This document shows, one piece after another, positions 1-12,614 of a stretch of 64,000 nt of DNA. Where the stretch lies: assembly GCA_002105175.1 (NCBI GenBank), contig MCGE01000001.1:1054001-1118000 (forward strand). Reading direction: 5' to 3'. A program made the translations under genes and the position numbers. The notes beneath the pieces were generated by a model, which was given only the letters and a program-made list of their open reading frames with translations, ran no database searches and was not told the origin of the DNA. Within the stretch, counting starts at the first letter, position 1, and the number at the start of each line of letters is the position of its first letter. Origin of the DNA: Absidia repens (Eukaryota; Mucoromycota; Mucoromycetes; Mucorales; Cunninghamellaceae).

Positions 1-1317
<1,317 letters not shown>

Positions 1318-1955
1318 GTTGACTGTGCTGTTGAGTGTTTATAGTAAAAAGTGAGAGTATGAAAAGATCTAGTCCTGTTTTCAAAGAATAAAAATAAACA
1401 AAATAGTGTGTTAGTAAAATCCAGGCCCATGTAGCCATATAGATGAGGGCGGCGTAACGTGCTCTTTATCACTACGTCTTTTTTGTGTGTATACATGTTA
1501 CTGTTATTAGTTATTACCTGTTCGTATTTCCCGAGCAGATGTGTTGTAAAATAAAACCACGAGATATAAATTAGAGTGTTGAGACGGGACAAAAAAAAAA
1601 GCTTCCCACCCAAAAATATAATATGAAGAAAGGAAGAAGAAAAGGGAGGGGGATAATCAATGAAGGGTCGTGTATATGTTAGGAGAGATGGTGGGTAATA
1701 TAACGATATGTATATATATATATAACCCGAATGCCGTGTATTAAAAATAATGGAATGTATAAAAAAGTGGAAAAACAGGTGGAAAAAAAAATAGTGGAAG
1801 ATAAAAAAAAAAGCGGGCGGTGTTTTAACATATCAGAAAGGAAAAATAAGGATCAATTTATTATAAAAAACATGAGGCGGGTAAAATGTATATAAACTGT
1901 AGTAAAATAAAAATAACTAATCTAATGGGATAAAATAAAATAAATAAAACTATTA
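1318..1955. other. Intergenic, no gene seen
   Basis: AT-rich spacer between the start of GEM1 and the 3' end of the zinc-cluster gene. It has short poly(A) runs and a small TATA alternation near 1710-1725. No open frame here has protein-like composition or splice-consistent structure. Confidence 0.5.
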
Positions 1956-4333
1956 CTAATTCTGCTGTTGATTCATTCTATTGAGGTAGTATGTCCATTC
2001 GCTAACATCAAAGGAAGACGGAACACCAAAGAAGGCAGTTCCTAAAGGATCAAATGGTCGGTCACTGTCCAAAGTAGCATTAGCTTCCATTGTGGGTCTA
2101 TCAAATAAAACAGAAGATGTCGAAGGTGACCGAGAGCTGGTACTGAGGCGATCGTCCATATAACTATCCATGGCACTTGGTGTACTGCTGCTGCCAACAT
2201 AAGAATATGGAGGGGGAACATGATGTTGATGTTGTTGTTGCAGTTTTTGCTGCTGTGGTGATTGTTGTGTCTGCTGTTGCTGCTGCTGGGGTCGTCGTTG
2301 CTGAATGGTTTCAAAACCGCCGTTGCCTTTAAGAATAGGAGAGCTGGGTACCGCAATCGATGGTGCAAATTGTTGCTGTGGCTGTTGTTGTAAGGGCCGT
2401 TTTTCGTATTCGTTCACTGTTTCGAGGTTGATATCCCGAAGACCGGCTAATTCACCAAGGATGTTCGAATGGCGGGCTGAGGTAATCCACGTTGTTTCCA
2501 CTGCATTCATAGCATGAAGAATTTTGTTGATGCTGATCTTCGCTTCAAATGCGTCCATCGTATTTGTTGATGAGGCATCGTTGATAAAAATGATACCGGC
2601 AGTAAACATAAAGTACAAAGTGTAGTTGTTAACATTTTTGAGTCGCCCTTCCTTCATCAATGACACCACAATATCCAAAATCTTGTTGGCAGCGTAGGAG
2701 CATATTTCACTTGATGGGAATACAGATGGTGCTTCCTTTTGTGTCGGTCCAGGAATAAAAGGTCGGTGTAGCAGAATCAAGGTGGTATAGTAAAGCATGT
2801 GTATTTGACAAAGGGCAAGAGATGGAGCTGGAGCTTCTTCCGCCATACGAGCACTGGGAGGTCTGTACCGCACTGCCGAAGGTAGTTTTGCCATCCAGTT
2901 GTTCAACGCCTTGTCCAGTTTTGCAATGAGCGCATCCGGAGAAGACATCCGTTTCAACTGATGCCGCCCCCTAACGGAATAGATATCCCTCAACACCGCA
3001 CCAAGCAAGTCGCATAACTTTATCAAAGCGTGAAAATTGTCCATAATCTTGTCCACACCTTTGCCTTCATCACACGAGTCGTTGTCTTGAGGATAGGGTG
3101 TATCACAGTCGCGTTCATCAATCACAGGAATACGTCCATGCATAGCACAAGCAAGACGGTCGATAGCAAAACAGCAATAGAATACACGTTTTCGCTCTTC
3201 TTTTTCTTCGTGCGTCAAATCCCAGTTGTCACAATTACAATGTAAGCCGAGATTCTGACTCATCCGAAATGCCTATTGTTGTAAAAAGAAATAAAAAAAA
3301 AAAGGTCAGCGCTTATGGAAGACAATAAACCTCATCTTTATTCCTCTCCCAAACTTACCATGCCACTGTATATCCAGCCACGAATGCTTTTCAATGCACC
3401 ATTTTGGTGACTACTCATCAGGAGAAGCGATTGTACGGTAGACACTTTGAAGTCATCATATTCAAAATCCAAGAGTATCCGAGCACGTTCAAAAAACACG
3501 TCGCCAGCAGTATTGGGTTGATCGGGAGTGGTTCGCACACGTTCATCAGAGCATATACGGGAAGCAACAGCATAGATGGCGTTCAGCAAAAGTCGAGAAG
3601 GAGGATTCGTCGTGCTTTCGTATGATTTCCAAAATGAGTCCTTGTGTACGATGGGTAAGAGAGTGTAAAAATGAGCAAAGTAAAGATCCAATAAGGTTTT
3701 TGATAAATCAGCTGGAGGTAGTTCGAATGGATCGATAATCAGTTGTTCCAATGATTGCGATCTACTAGTATCATCCCGGTATCCCTTGGAGTTGAATCGA
3801 AAGGCACCATTCCGAAAATTTTGACTGTTTCGAAGCATATAAAACCCAGATGATTTGCCATAATACCGTAATTGCCCACTTTCATCCACTGACAAATTTC
3901 CAAGACTGTCGCCAGTTTCCCCTTGATCATCGATGTTGTCGTTGGTATTGCTGGTGTTGTTCCCTGAGGATTCGGCCATGTAAGCACCAAATGAACCAGG
4001 TTCCAATTTTGTTTGCCGAAGTATGGTGTCTTGCTGTTGTTGTTGTGATGACGATGAAGAAGATTCTAGTCCAGGTAATAAACCTGAATGTTGTAGTTCT
4101 GAGGGCGTAGTAGGTGAAGAAGTTACATCCGGGGTATCGTAAGAAGAAGTAACATTGGTTGGCTTTCGTGGTCTGATCAATTCGCCTGAAGAGGTCTGGA
4201 GGGGTGCATTTAATTCAGTCAATATAGCCTGGAACCGAGGATCATCTTCTTGTATAATGCTACCAATCAATGCTTCTAGTCGTTGTAAACGCCCTTCAAT
4301 AGCTTCAATATATCCCTTTGGTGGCCCACGCTA

Positions 4334-4374
<41 letters not shown>

Positions 4375-4713
4375 ATAAACTTGAATTAGAATGAAGTTTG
4401 GAGATGACAACGTACACGTCTTCGCAAATATAATTTGCCACCACTAAAATTAATATTATTACCTTCTTTGTAATAGCCTTGTAAGTACAATCAATATTTT
4501 GTGATCTGCATATGCCGCAAATTGGCTGGTCTCCGTCACATTTCGTCTTTTTGCTTCTACATTGTTCACTATATAAAAAGATAAGAAAACAAAAAAGTAG
4601 ATCAGCACTTACATATAGCACAATAGTATTCCATCCACTTTTAAGATGCGTTTCATTACTACTTACCAAGCTTTCGATACGCGCTGGCGTTTATGGTGTT
4701 GATCAGCCTCCAT
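1956..4713 (-). CDS. Zn2Cys6 fungal-specific transcription factor
   Basis: Nuclear regulator of about 813 aa. Exons 4667-4713, 4463-4568, 3359-4330 and 1956-3272 join in frame. The binuclear zinc cluster is rebuilt across intron 1 as ACEQC..KKTKC..ICGIC..DC (CX2CX6CX6CX2CX6C), directly followed by RGPPKGYIEAIEGRLQRLEALIG, the linker and dimerisation helix often seen in this family. The middle third is the fungal_trans (PF04082) region: LDLYFAHFYTLLPIVHKDSF, then SGMAFRMSQNLGLH and an RVFYCCFAIDRL stretch. The C-terminus is rich in Gln runs and Ser/Pro. Intron 2 ends in a 40-base homopolymer (poly-A as written, about 4334-4373). The target genes cannot be told from sequence; many relatives control carbon-source use. 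Confidence 0.92.
4334..4373. repeat. Homopolymer run inside an intron
   Basis: About 40 consecutive A on the plus strand (T in the sense of the gene), forming an extreme polypyrimidine tract directly before the acceptor of intron 2 of the Zn2Cys6 gene. The exact length may be unreliable in the assembly. Confidence 0.9.
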
Positions 4714-5004
4714 GAGAAAAAATATATATCGAGTATGGAAAATGAAAAATGAAAAAAAAAAAAAAAGATTTCATCCTTTTTGAATTGAAACAAATTTTTA
4801 TTTTTAGAAGTCCGTCCTCGGAATACCGTGCTGAGCGAGTGTTCTTCATATCACTGTGCCGATCCATATCATTGCCGAAATGAATTCGTTGAAATGAGGA
4901 AATTTGATAAAAACAGGACACAAATCAATAATATTAATAACATTCGATTTCGGATGGAGGTGTTGACATCTGCCAAGCTTTGTTTTTTTTTTTTTTTTTT
5001 TTTG

Positions 5005-5216
5005 TTACTGAAGAATCCCAACCACACAGCGGAAGAGTTCCTCGGATAAATATATAAGCTTTTGTAAAAGATCAATCACACATTCGAGCCTGCCATTTGC
5101 CATCGCGGTTATGATAGAGTGACGATTTACTATAAATAGAAATTAACGATAACGATTATCCAACGTATCTCTTGCATTGTCTTACCTTGTTGTCTGTGCA
5201 TCAAAAGTATTCTCAT
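5005..5216 (-). CDS. Candidate small spliced ORF, 51 aa
   Basis: Not recognised. Exon 1 (5186-5216, 31 nt) and exon 2 (5005-5129) are separated by an intron starting GTAAGACA and ending TTATAG. Joined, they give an uninterrupted 51-codon frame (MRILLMHRQQ..., ending VVGILQ) with a strongly helical, leucine-rich segment (VIDLLQKLIYLSEELFR). The canonical splice signals and clean frame argue for a real small protein or the remnant of one. It lies upstream of the Zn2Cys6 gene on the same strand, so it could also be an upstream ORF of a long leader. Other frames here give weaker alternatives. Confidence 0.3.
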
Positions 5217-6229
5217 CTTCAATGCCTTGCGCCATATATTAACGAATAGTTAGACTTGCATCTATAAAGAGTCCCTTTTATGGCTTTGAAATTTTTATAA
5301 TGCAAGCAGTTCAAGTGTGATTGTTCATAGCCGATGATTTGATACATACATAAAATGTACTTTTCAAAAAAAAAAAAAAAAAAAGATCTACGTGCCATAT
5401 ATAGATATAAATATACTGACAGTTTCCTTTTTACCGGTCTTCTGATATTATTGACATGGTATGGTGCAGATCAACAAGAACGTTAAGCAATTTCCGATTT
5501 ATAAAAGATTGATCTGATGGGTGTCAGGGGGAGGGTATGTTGTTAAAGTGTGACATTTGATGAATAAGCACCCCTCCCCGCCATATTGCATCTTAATGAA
5601 CGCCCCTTTAGGGGCTCAAATAGCTTTAGTTAGGACATTTTCATTTTTTTATTATATCACATGCAAAAAAACAAAACAAAATAAAAAATAAAATGAAACA
5701 AGAATAACAACAGGATATATAAAATATACCCAATCTAGTGGGGGATAGATTGGCGGTGCGGCCTAGGTTGATTCATGTGAATGGTAGAGCGGGAATACCG
5801 CCACGTTTCATATGGAATAACCCAGAAGAGTCAACCAGTCGCTCATTCTCAAGGAACGGAACAGGTAGTCATAGTATGATAAAAAGTGTGGGAAGTGCTC
5901 TACCGTATAGTACAGCGTTGGCTACATGCACGGTACAACCTAGCTTTATTTTTCTGATCGATCAAAAATATGAATAATTTTGAGAGTGGGTGACCTCAGA
6001 TTGACATCCAGCTCCTGAAACACAGAGGGGGGCATGAAAGTAGTCATAGTGGATGAATTAGAGAGCAAGTGTTGCGTAGGACACTCACAAAACGGCTACC
6101 ATAACAACACTATTCATTATACGATGGGTCAGAGCACGACTACTAAAAAGGTATAGCTTATAAAGCATATTGCCATATACTAAACCTAAAGGCGAGAGTT
6201 TGTTCAAGGGATCTTATGGAAGGATCTGT
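5217..6229. other. Intergenic, no gene seen
   Basis: Spacer with a poly(A) run near 5368-5384 and a palindrome-like stretch CGCCCCTTTAGGGGCTC around 5600. No convincing coding exon. The open stretch at 5738-5977 has no plausible start context or protein character. Confidence 0.4.
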
Positions 6230-7030
6230 TGGAGGAGGCAATACTGAAACTTAAGTGAGATCTGAAGAATAGTCTGCACTAATCTAAAGGAACGATTGCA
6301 AAAAGGGAGCTAATATACCGTACAAGGTAGACAAGTTATGACATTTTATTAAAGCATGATAACGGTTAACACTAATCAAAAAGAGTGATGGTTGTAAAAA
6401 AGTAAAGATCCATTGTACAAGGCTGAGAGAGACTTATGGGACATTTTTCATTGTAGCAAGTGAAAAGAGACATATTTTATTCATATATATAGGCGAAACT
6501 AACACTAACCAAGCTAATGAAGGCTCCAAAAAGCCAACTGATGGAGGTTCTAAATCTTAGATCCAAAATGAAAAGGTTTCCCCATGCATCTTGTAATCCC
6601 TGAGCTGAAAACCCTTCTAAACTAGTTCTGACACTAATCTAAGATCACCATACCCCATAGGAGCCATAATTGTGAAGAAAATGAAAGAAAAAGCGGCGGG
6701 GGATTGGGAGTAAATAAAAATTCATGTGGTCGGGATTTAAAAAATCTTCTGTGAATCTTTTTCTTGCGTTTTTTTTTTTTTTTTTTTTTTTTTTTTTGGT
6801 GGATACAAAAAAGGTACACACCCTTTTTTTTTTAACAAAAATCAACACCATACGACAACATCAACATGATGATTACTTTCTTACAAAGGTGACACCTTTC
6901 AACATTGCCAACATGGTTGTTATCTTCCTTTGACGTCTTTGCAGACAACATAGAGCAATTCGGTCTAGCTTAGTTAACCCCCTCACTGTAGAATAGCTTA
7001 CTCTCGCTTATTCTACAAAAAAATAACCGA
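6230..7030 (+). repeat. Interspersed repeat family, copy 1
   Basis: About 0.8 kb resembling the segments at 25990-27030, 36730-37500 (inverted), 38540-38900, 39905-40080 (inverted) and 59030-59560. The best-conserved core is around 6540-6650 and contains CCCCATGCATCTTGTAAT and ACCCTTCTAAACTAG. Left of the core are two degenerate subunits ending in GAGACATATTTTATTCA. Right of it are a CATGTGG/CACGTGG motif, a poly(T) tract and an ACAACATCAACATGATGATT block. No coding capacity. Likely a non-autonomous mobile element; class unknown. Confidence 0.75.
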
Positions 7031-7069
7031 TAATCTCACCCCGCACACCATTAACTGCCTCACATTCAG

Positions 7070-7290
7070 CTACGTGTCATAGTATCATCATCAGACCAGT
7101 TTAGTTTAGTTGTCATAGCTTGTATATACATATGATTAGAATATATCTTTTCTTCTCACTTCCATATCGTCTCTTATATGTTTGATTTGTCATGTCAAAA
7201 GGGTATATTTACATTCTACAAAATATAATGCATGTGCGAGTAGAAAAACAACAATATGATGTATGTGTGCAAAAAAAGAGGGTGTCAAAA
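7070..7290 (+). repeat. Diverged repeat, partner at 35975-36170
   Basis: Shares blocks with 35975-36170 in the same order and orientation: TAGTTGTCATAG, a TATATnAGAATA segment, a CATATG/TCTCTTATATG segment and a terminal GTGTGTGNAAAAA. It follows directly on the copy 1 repeat, so it may be a flank of the same element. Confidence 0.45.
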
Positions 7291-7570
7291 GATAGGGGGG
7301 CTAAAGAAACTTCTTGATTGGTTTTAAAAAATGACAGTGGTGAACGCATGAAAAAAAAGACAGTGCAGCATAAATACAATGATGGAAACGCACTAGAAGG
7401 TATTTAGTTTACCCGCATAACATCTTTTTTTTAGGTAAACGCTTTTGATGTTGCAATTCATTAACCGTTCAGTCAAAACCGACGTACTTCAACCGTCTCC
7501 GGCGTTTTTAATACATATAGAAAAACATCAACCCAACAACGTCACATTGTTTTTTTTTAAAAAGTTTTTT

Positions 7571-7920
7571 TATTGCCAAGTAACAAGAATATCCTTAACA
7601 CTTTCCGTGGTGTCCCAATATTTTTTTATGATCTGCTGAACTCCGCCATATGACAGGTAGCTGATCAAATGGCTATCATTCTGAAAAAACAAATGCGCTG
7701 CTGCAAAGGTTTCGCAGAGCCATTTTCAAGTCACACACTATCATATCAATTTGTTTGGGATGTGGCTGAAATACTTGGCTGAAGAACACTCCAGCTGTGT
7801 GTTCTGTACACGTTATTACTGTTTCAAAAAAACAAATCACTTGCACAAATAGCGGTGTTTGAACCGAAGACAAGAACTTTGCTTTAACTAGTAAAGACCA
7901 TCCATCGATTCGATAGAAAA
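7571..7920 (-). pseudogene. Gene relic, C-terminal fragment of unknown protein
   Basis: Two protein-like stretches in a minus-strand reading. The first (about 7676-7920) contains MDGWSLLVKAKFLSSVQTPL and a Cys/Phe-rich helix-like segment. The second (about 7571-7675) contains SYGGVQQIIKKYWDT and TESVKDILVTWQ and then stops. The junction reads TTTGTTTTTTCAG, which could be an intron acceptor. No start, upstream exons or matching donor are visible. This fits the last exon or exons of a gene whose 5' part is lost. Family not recognised. Confidence 0.4.
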
Positions 7921-8154
7921 TTAATTAAAAAAAAAAGAAGACTAGCGAAGATGGTACAAGATTTTATTTTTTTATTTTCAATAGATATATTTATATATAT
8001 GAGGAAAAGAATAAAAAGAAACGAATAGAAGGGAGGGGGAATAGATGATAAAATATATACTAATAGAGAGAGGGTGAATAAAAGTACAAGAATAATAAGA
8101 ATAATAAAGGGACCACATATAAACTAAAACTATATAATACATCAGATAAACCAC

Positions 8155-9110
8155 CTATCTTCTTGAGCCAGCAGCGCACATCCACATGAAGAGTCTCCAA
8201 ACAACGGCAATACCGGCCAGTGCAGTGACACCAATCCCACCATATAATAACCCATCATGTACCACCTTGCCACAGATTGAATCACAAGGATTCTCATCCA
8301 CACCATAAGAAGCAGCCTTTTCCGCGGCCTCGCCACATTGTGAATTGCACTTGTCGGTAATCACCTTTGATGCGATGATCAACGCTACACCAGCAGCTAA
8401 GAAACCGAGAGAGATAAGGAAGCAGAAGCATGAGCAGCAAGTCATCGCAGGATTGTAGCAGCAGCAGTTGCAACCACCACCCCGATGTTCTTCCCGTTGG
8501 TACTTCTTGGGCCGATACGCCTCGGCTTCATCTTCGGGAGCCATCATTGGTCCACCGCCAGCGTACTGTTTCTTGTAATTGTTTCCATGTTGTAATGAGG
8601 ACTGAGGTGGAGCCTGGACCATAGGTGTATGTTGATTGGCCAAGTCGGGTTCGTCATGATAGTCCACGTAGTAGCCGCCATGTTGTTGTTGCTGTTGCTG
8701 TTGTTGATAATGGGCGCCTTGGTTCCCAGCATTATATAAGTGTTCCTGCTGTTCCGTTTGTCGGTATTCATTCATAGTCACTGCATGGGGATCCGTGGTG
8801 CGTCCGTACTGTGTCTTGGGTTCGTTCATCGGCACTGATTGAAATGCGGAGGGGTCTTCATAGCCACCATGATGACCAGCTGCTGCTATTTCATGTCGAT
8901 CAGTCAAGGGATAGCTGGTGATGAGTGAGGTGGGTAGGATTGCTGATGGGCAGGTGGAGTGTATGTCTGTTGTGGAGATGGAATATAAGCGTTTGAGCCA
9001 GGCACGGGTGAATTGTATCCACCATTACTGTTTCGGTGCTCGGTTGCTATAGGTGGTGGTGGTGGATACTGGTTGGCATACGGATCAGGGTGAGGATCGT
9101 TATGATACAT
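8155..9110 (-). CDS. Two-helix membrane protein, Pro/Gln-rich, with apparent frameshift
   Basis: Starts at the ATG at 9110 (MYHNDPHPDPYANQYPPPPP). The first frame ends at 8904-8906, while the next frame is open from about 8910 to 8155 with the same Pro/Gln/Tyr-rich composition. No GT donor is available at the junction, so one missing base in the CCC run near 8908-8910 explains the break better than an intron. The rest has a Gln tract, a dense cysteine cluster (CNCCCYNPAMTCCSCFCF) leading into a helix (LISLGFLAAGVALIIASKV), a Cys-containing loop (CNSQC...NPCDSIC) and a second helix (GGIGVTALAGIAVVWRLFM). The cysteines next to the membrane suggest palmitoylation (inference). Function unknown. 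Confidence 0.7.
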
Positions 9111-9709
9111 TGTAGGTGTAGACAGGGAAAAAGAGGAAATAAAAGTATAAAGATAGTGGGAAGAGAAAAAAGAAGCAAAGAAAAAAAAAATGAAATAATC
9201 TTAAATGAAAAAGTCTAAAAATAGAAGCCTAGCTAAATCAAAAAAGGGGCTATGATGATCCCAAAAGAAAAACAGTATTAAACTGGAAGTAGGATCAACG
9301 CCAAGCCGGAAATTTGGTATGATTTTCGAAACGGTAAGTTCTATCAAAAAACCAAATCGTAATTAACGTATAACTCTTTCACAAAAAAAAAAAACGAAGA
9401 TTTTGTGGTCTTTGTTATGTATCAATCCTATATAAAGTTTATTAAATAAATACAACTAGTCCAAAACATCAGCCAATGACAGAAGCCTTCATTCAATCAA
9501 GGATAAACTCAGGGCGAGTTCGACTTTTATAAATATGATCCAGACATTCAAGACTAATATGATACATAGTAAATAAATTGGTTTTTTATTAAAACATCAG
9601 TAAATATATAAAGTAAGGGGATGAAATAAAACAAATGTAATAATCTATGTGTGAAGTACAGGTAAGAAAAGAAAAGTGAGGGATACGAAAATAGCTATAC
9701 TATTGAGGT
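9111..9709. other. Intergenic, no gene seen
   Basis: AT-rich spacer upstream of the membrane-protein gene and downstream of the DnaJ gene. A-rich tracts at 9180 and 9383 are the only features seen. Confidence 0.5.
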
Positions 9710-11239
9710 TCAATTCTTCTTTTTGATCAAGGTATCAGACACAGGAGCATCCGCTTCCACACGCTTGTAAATATGGCCGACCAATCGTAGAGCTTCAGCA
9801 CGCTTGTAACGGACTTTGCTAGATACGGTCTACAAAATATGTATATAAGTATATAAGTGTCATTGTTGGCAATTTATCATATATAACATTCTCTTACCTT
9901 ATCTTGAAGCACCGAGTCACATACTTGTCGCAAAGTTCCTTCAACTTCAAACTTTGATGTTTGCCATAAAGCCTTGTAAACCTAAAAAAAAAAAGTAAAC
10001 AAAAATGAGCCCCAAAGAAATCTGCATGAATCTAAACGGACAAATAATCAAGACTCTTACCTTGTTGCTGACTTCTTCTTCCAGCTTCAACTTTTCAGCT
10101 TGATCCATTCCATCCTTTTCAGCCTTCTCGACCATTTCAGCAGCATTTTGAATATCCATAGCAGATCGGATGGTAGTCCAGAGTTCCTTGACAATGTGTT
10201 TCTTTTGTTTGATGCTTTGGAAGATACTTGGTAATTCACCACCTTTCAAGCCAAGATGATGACGGCCTTTGCTGCTGTAAACATAACCAATAGCATGTAG
10301 CAGTTCCAGCCCGTAGCTTTCTTCCTTAAGCTTTTCCGCCTCCACAATGATTTGTTCCTGGAATGCCAATGCTGCAGCTTCATCACCAGCACTGTCCGTA
10401 TAAAGAGAGAGTTTATGGATAAGATTTTCTGATAGTTTCTTGATTCGTTCTTGTTGTTGCGCCTTGAGTTTATCCATTTGTTCCTTTGTCATTTGCTGCT
10501 GTTGTTTTTTGTTGGCGTCACTGCCGGCTTCAGTTCCATCTTGACCGGATAAAGATTCGTCCATGTTTTCGCTGAACATTTCACCCATAGCCAAATCACC
10601 AATCATGCCTATATACAAAACAATTGTTGTTTTTCAATATCTATATAACATATACATACTTCCATATAAACTACCATACTTACTCCGGAATGCATCACCA
10701 CCAAACATTTGAGAAAAGAATTCCTTAGGATCCGAGAATCCACCGCCGGGAGCTAATTCCTTGTCTTTACCATACTTGTTGTAGTAAGCACGGAGTTGAG
10801 GATCGGAAAGTACCTGATAAGCTTCAGAGATTTCTTTAAACTGTAAGTTTCCAAGAAAAAACGGGAAGAAAGAAAATGTTAGATTTAATCATATATGCAC
10901 TATTCTTATATAACCCTTACCTTTTCTTCGGCACCTTCGCTTTGGTTTTTGTCAGGATGATATTTCTAACAATAAAAATAGTTATATGATCAGTATATTC
11001 ATGTATAGACCAGCCCAATCCTTCTACACCTTACAATGGCAAGTTTTCTACATTTTTAACGGAAAAAAGGAAAAGACCAGGAACTTAGTATACCGCTGTT
11101 CGTGATGTATTTTTGTGTTTCTTTTGCAGGTTTACCTGTAGGACTTTTTGATCTGAGCAGCATCAGCATTGATAGGAATATCTAACAAGTCATAATATCC
11201 TGTTTCAAGAGGACTTTCATCAGTGCCAAGACGTGACAT
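9710..11239 (-). CDS. DnaJ/Hsp40 co-chaperone with DnaJ-X domain (Caj1/Djp1 type)
   Basis: J-protein that stimulates Hsp70 ATPase. The start ATG at 11237-11239 gives [21 protein letters not shown]. The J domain is split over at least three exons: [17 protein letters not shown], then [15 protein letters not shown], which includes the essential HPD. Then come [22 protein letters not shown] and [21 protein letters not shown]. The long remainder (about 9947-10618 plus two 3' exons) is Lys/Glu-rich and matches the DnaJ-X region of the Caj1/Djp1 group: [20 protein letters not shown], then [18 protein letters not shown]. It ends [10 protein letters not shown], with TGA at 9710. No zinc-finger or C-terminal barrel domains, so this is a class C J-protein. 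In yeast, Djp1 helps peroxisomal and mitochondrial import; the role here is inferred. Confidence 0.88.
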
Positions 11240-11282
11240 ATTTAAAATAGGAAAGAAAAAGAAAGAGAAAGAAAAGAAAAGA

Positions 11283-11583
11283 AAATTTGAATGTCAGCTT
11301 ATTTTATTTTTTGCTGAAATCGCACCCAGCACTGAAACTCAAAAAAAAAAAATCGAAAATAATAATGGCATTTGATCATACTAGTATATTGTATCGATCG
11401 ATTATATATTGTTATTATGAATCTTATCAAAAGAATATACTTTAATTCAACATAGTTGTCTTTATTGTCAACACATTCAAAAACTTGGTTTTCGGCTGGT
11501 TCGGGGTTTTTTTTAACCTTTGAACCTGGAGAAGGGTCCTCTGTCCAATAGAGACTTGTCTTGATCTCAACTAAAATTTCCAT
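11283..11583 (-). CDS. Small hypothetical gene or gene remnant
   Basis: Open from the ATG at 11583 (MEILVEIKTSLYWTEDPSPG) through KNPEPAENQVFECVDNKDNYVELK, which looks protein-like. The frame then runs into AT-rich sequence that is probably an intron (possible donor GTATATTC near 11445, possible acceptor TTTTTTTTGAG near 11342), with a short terminal exon before about 11285. It lies on the same strand, some 45 bp upstream of the DnaJ start. Not recognised; the 3' structure is unsure. Confidence 0.35.
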
Positions 11584-12614
11584 ATTATAGTTGATCGTAT
11601 GATTGCACTGTGGCTAGCTATATATAGAGAGACATGATAGATATGAGAAAAGTACAATCATATGATTAGGTTGTGCTAGTGATGATGACTCGCAGTATGA
11701 TGATATATATAAGATAAATTTATAGAGTCAGCAAAGCAAAAGTGAAAAAAAGAATGTTATAAATTGTGTGCTGTGTGCACATTGAATGCGTATTTCGAAT
11801 TTTCAAAAAGTCTATTCAATTGAAAATACCCAAAATATCATGTTTTTGCCTTCAAACGCTCAGTAATATTCCAATTATTCCCTTCATATAGGTGTCGCTC
11901 AAAACTATACAGAAACCAATCACCAATGGCTCTTCATTAAGGTACTCTCAAGACCCATTCTGAATATACGAACATTAATATGCCGTAATCATATTCTAAT
12001 TAACATACATCCCTTCACCCGACAACCATAACCAACATTTTGCTATATTTTGCAATAGAACGATTCGTTTATTTCGTAATCAAATCAATACAAACATGCA
12101 TTGAAGAATAAAATCAATGTAAAACAGAAGTGCTTGTCAAATTCAATCTACCACAATTAGCTATAACAGTAAACTAATAACTAATCATCTAAATCTCTAC
12201 ATCATATGATCGTCGAAGACACTTGATTGTTGTGAAACATGCTGATAATACTGTAAAATAGAGTAAAATCGCCATTCAGACCCTCTTTTCACTGGAAGAG
12301 AGACCTATTCAGGCTAAAATAAAAGATCAGATAAGTAGATACACCTACCGAAATTTGTTGGAATTACACAAAACATTATGTGAGCACTTACCTACTGTAG
12401 ATTTCATAGACTGCCCCCCCCCATCAAGCCCATACAATGACGGCAGGTCGAGTAATTGTTTTCATAAGTTATCATCACCCATTTGATTCAATGCCATCGA
12501 GACGACAACCTACAATGCACACATGCAGTATATACGAAGATAAATGAGGGAGTGAGGTAAAATTCAATCATTGAGAACACTTTATTGACAAAACTACATA
12601 AAAGCTATTCTAAA
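11584..12614. other. Intergenic, no gene seen
   Basis: One kilobase of AT-rich DNA between the small gene and the 3' end of CWC25. It has a C homopolymer near 12415-12423. No tRNA-like fold, open exon or repeat similarity was noticed. Confidence 0.45.

Noticed and set aside
4780..4920. Minus-strand frame ending KNTRSARYSEDGLLK as a gene end
   Set aside because: It does not join in frame to the neighbouring small ORF and lies in the likely promoter of the Zn2Cys6 gene.
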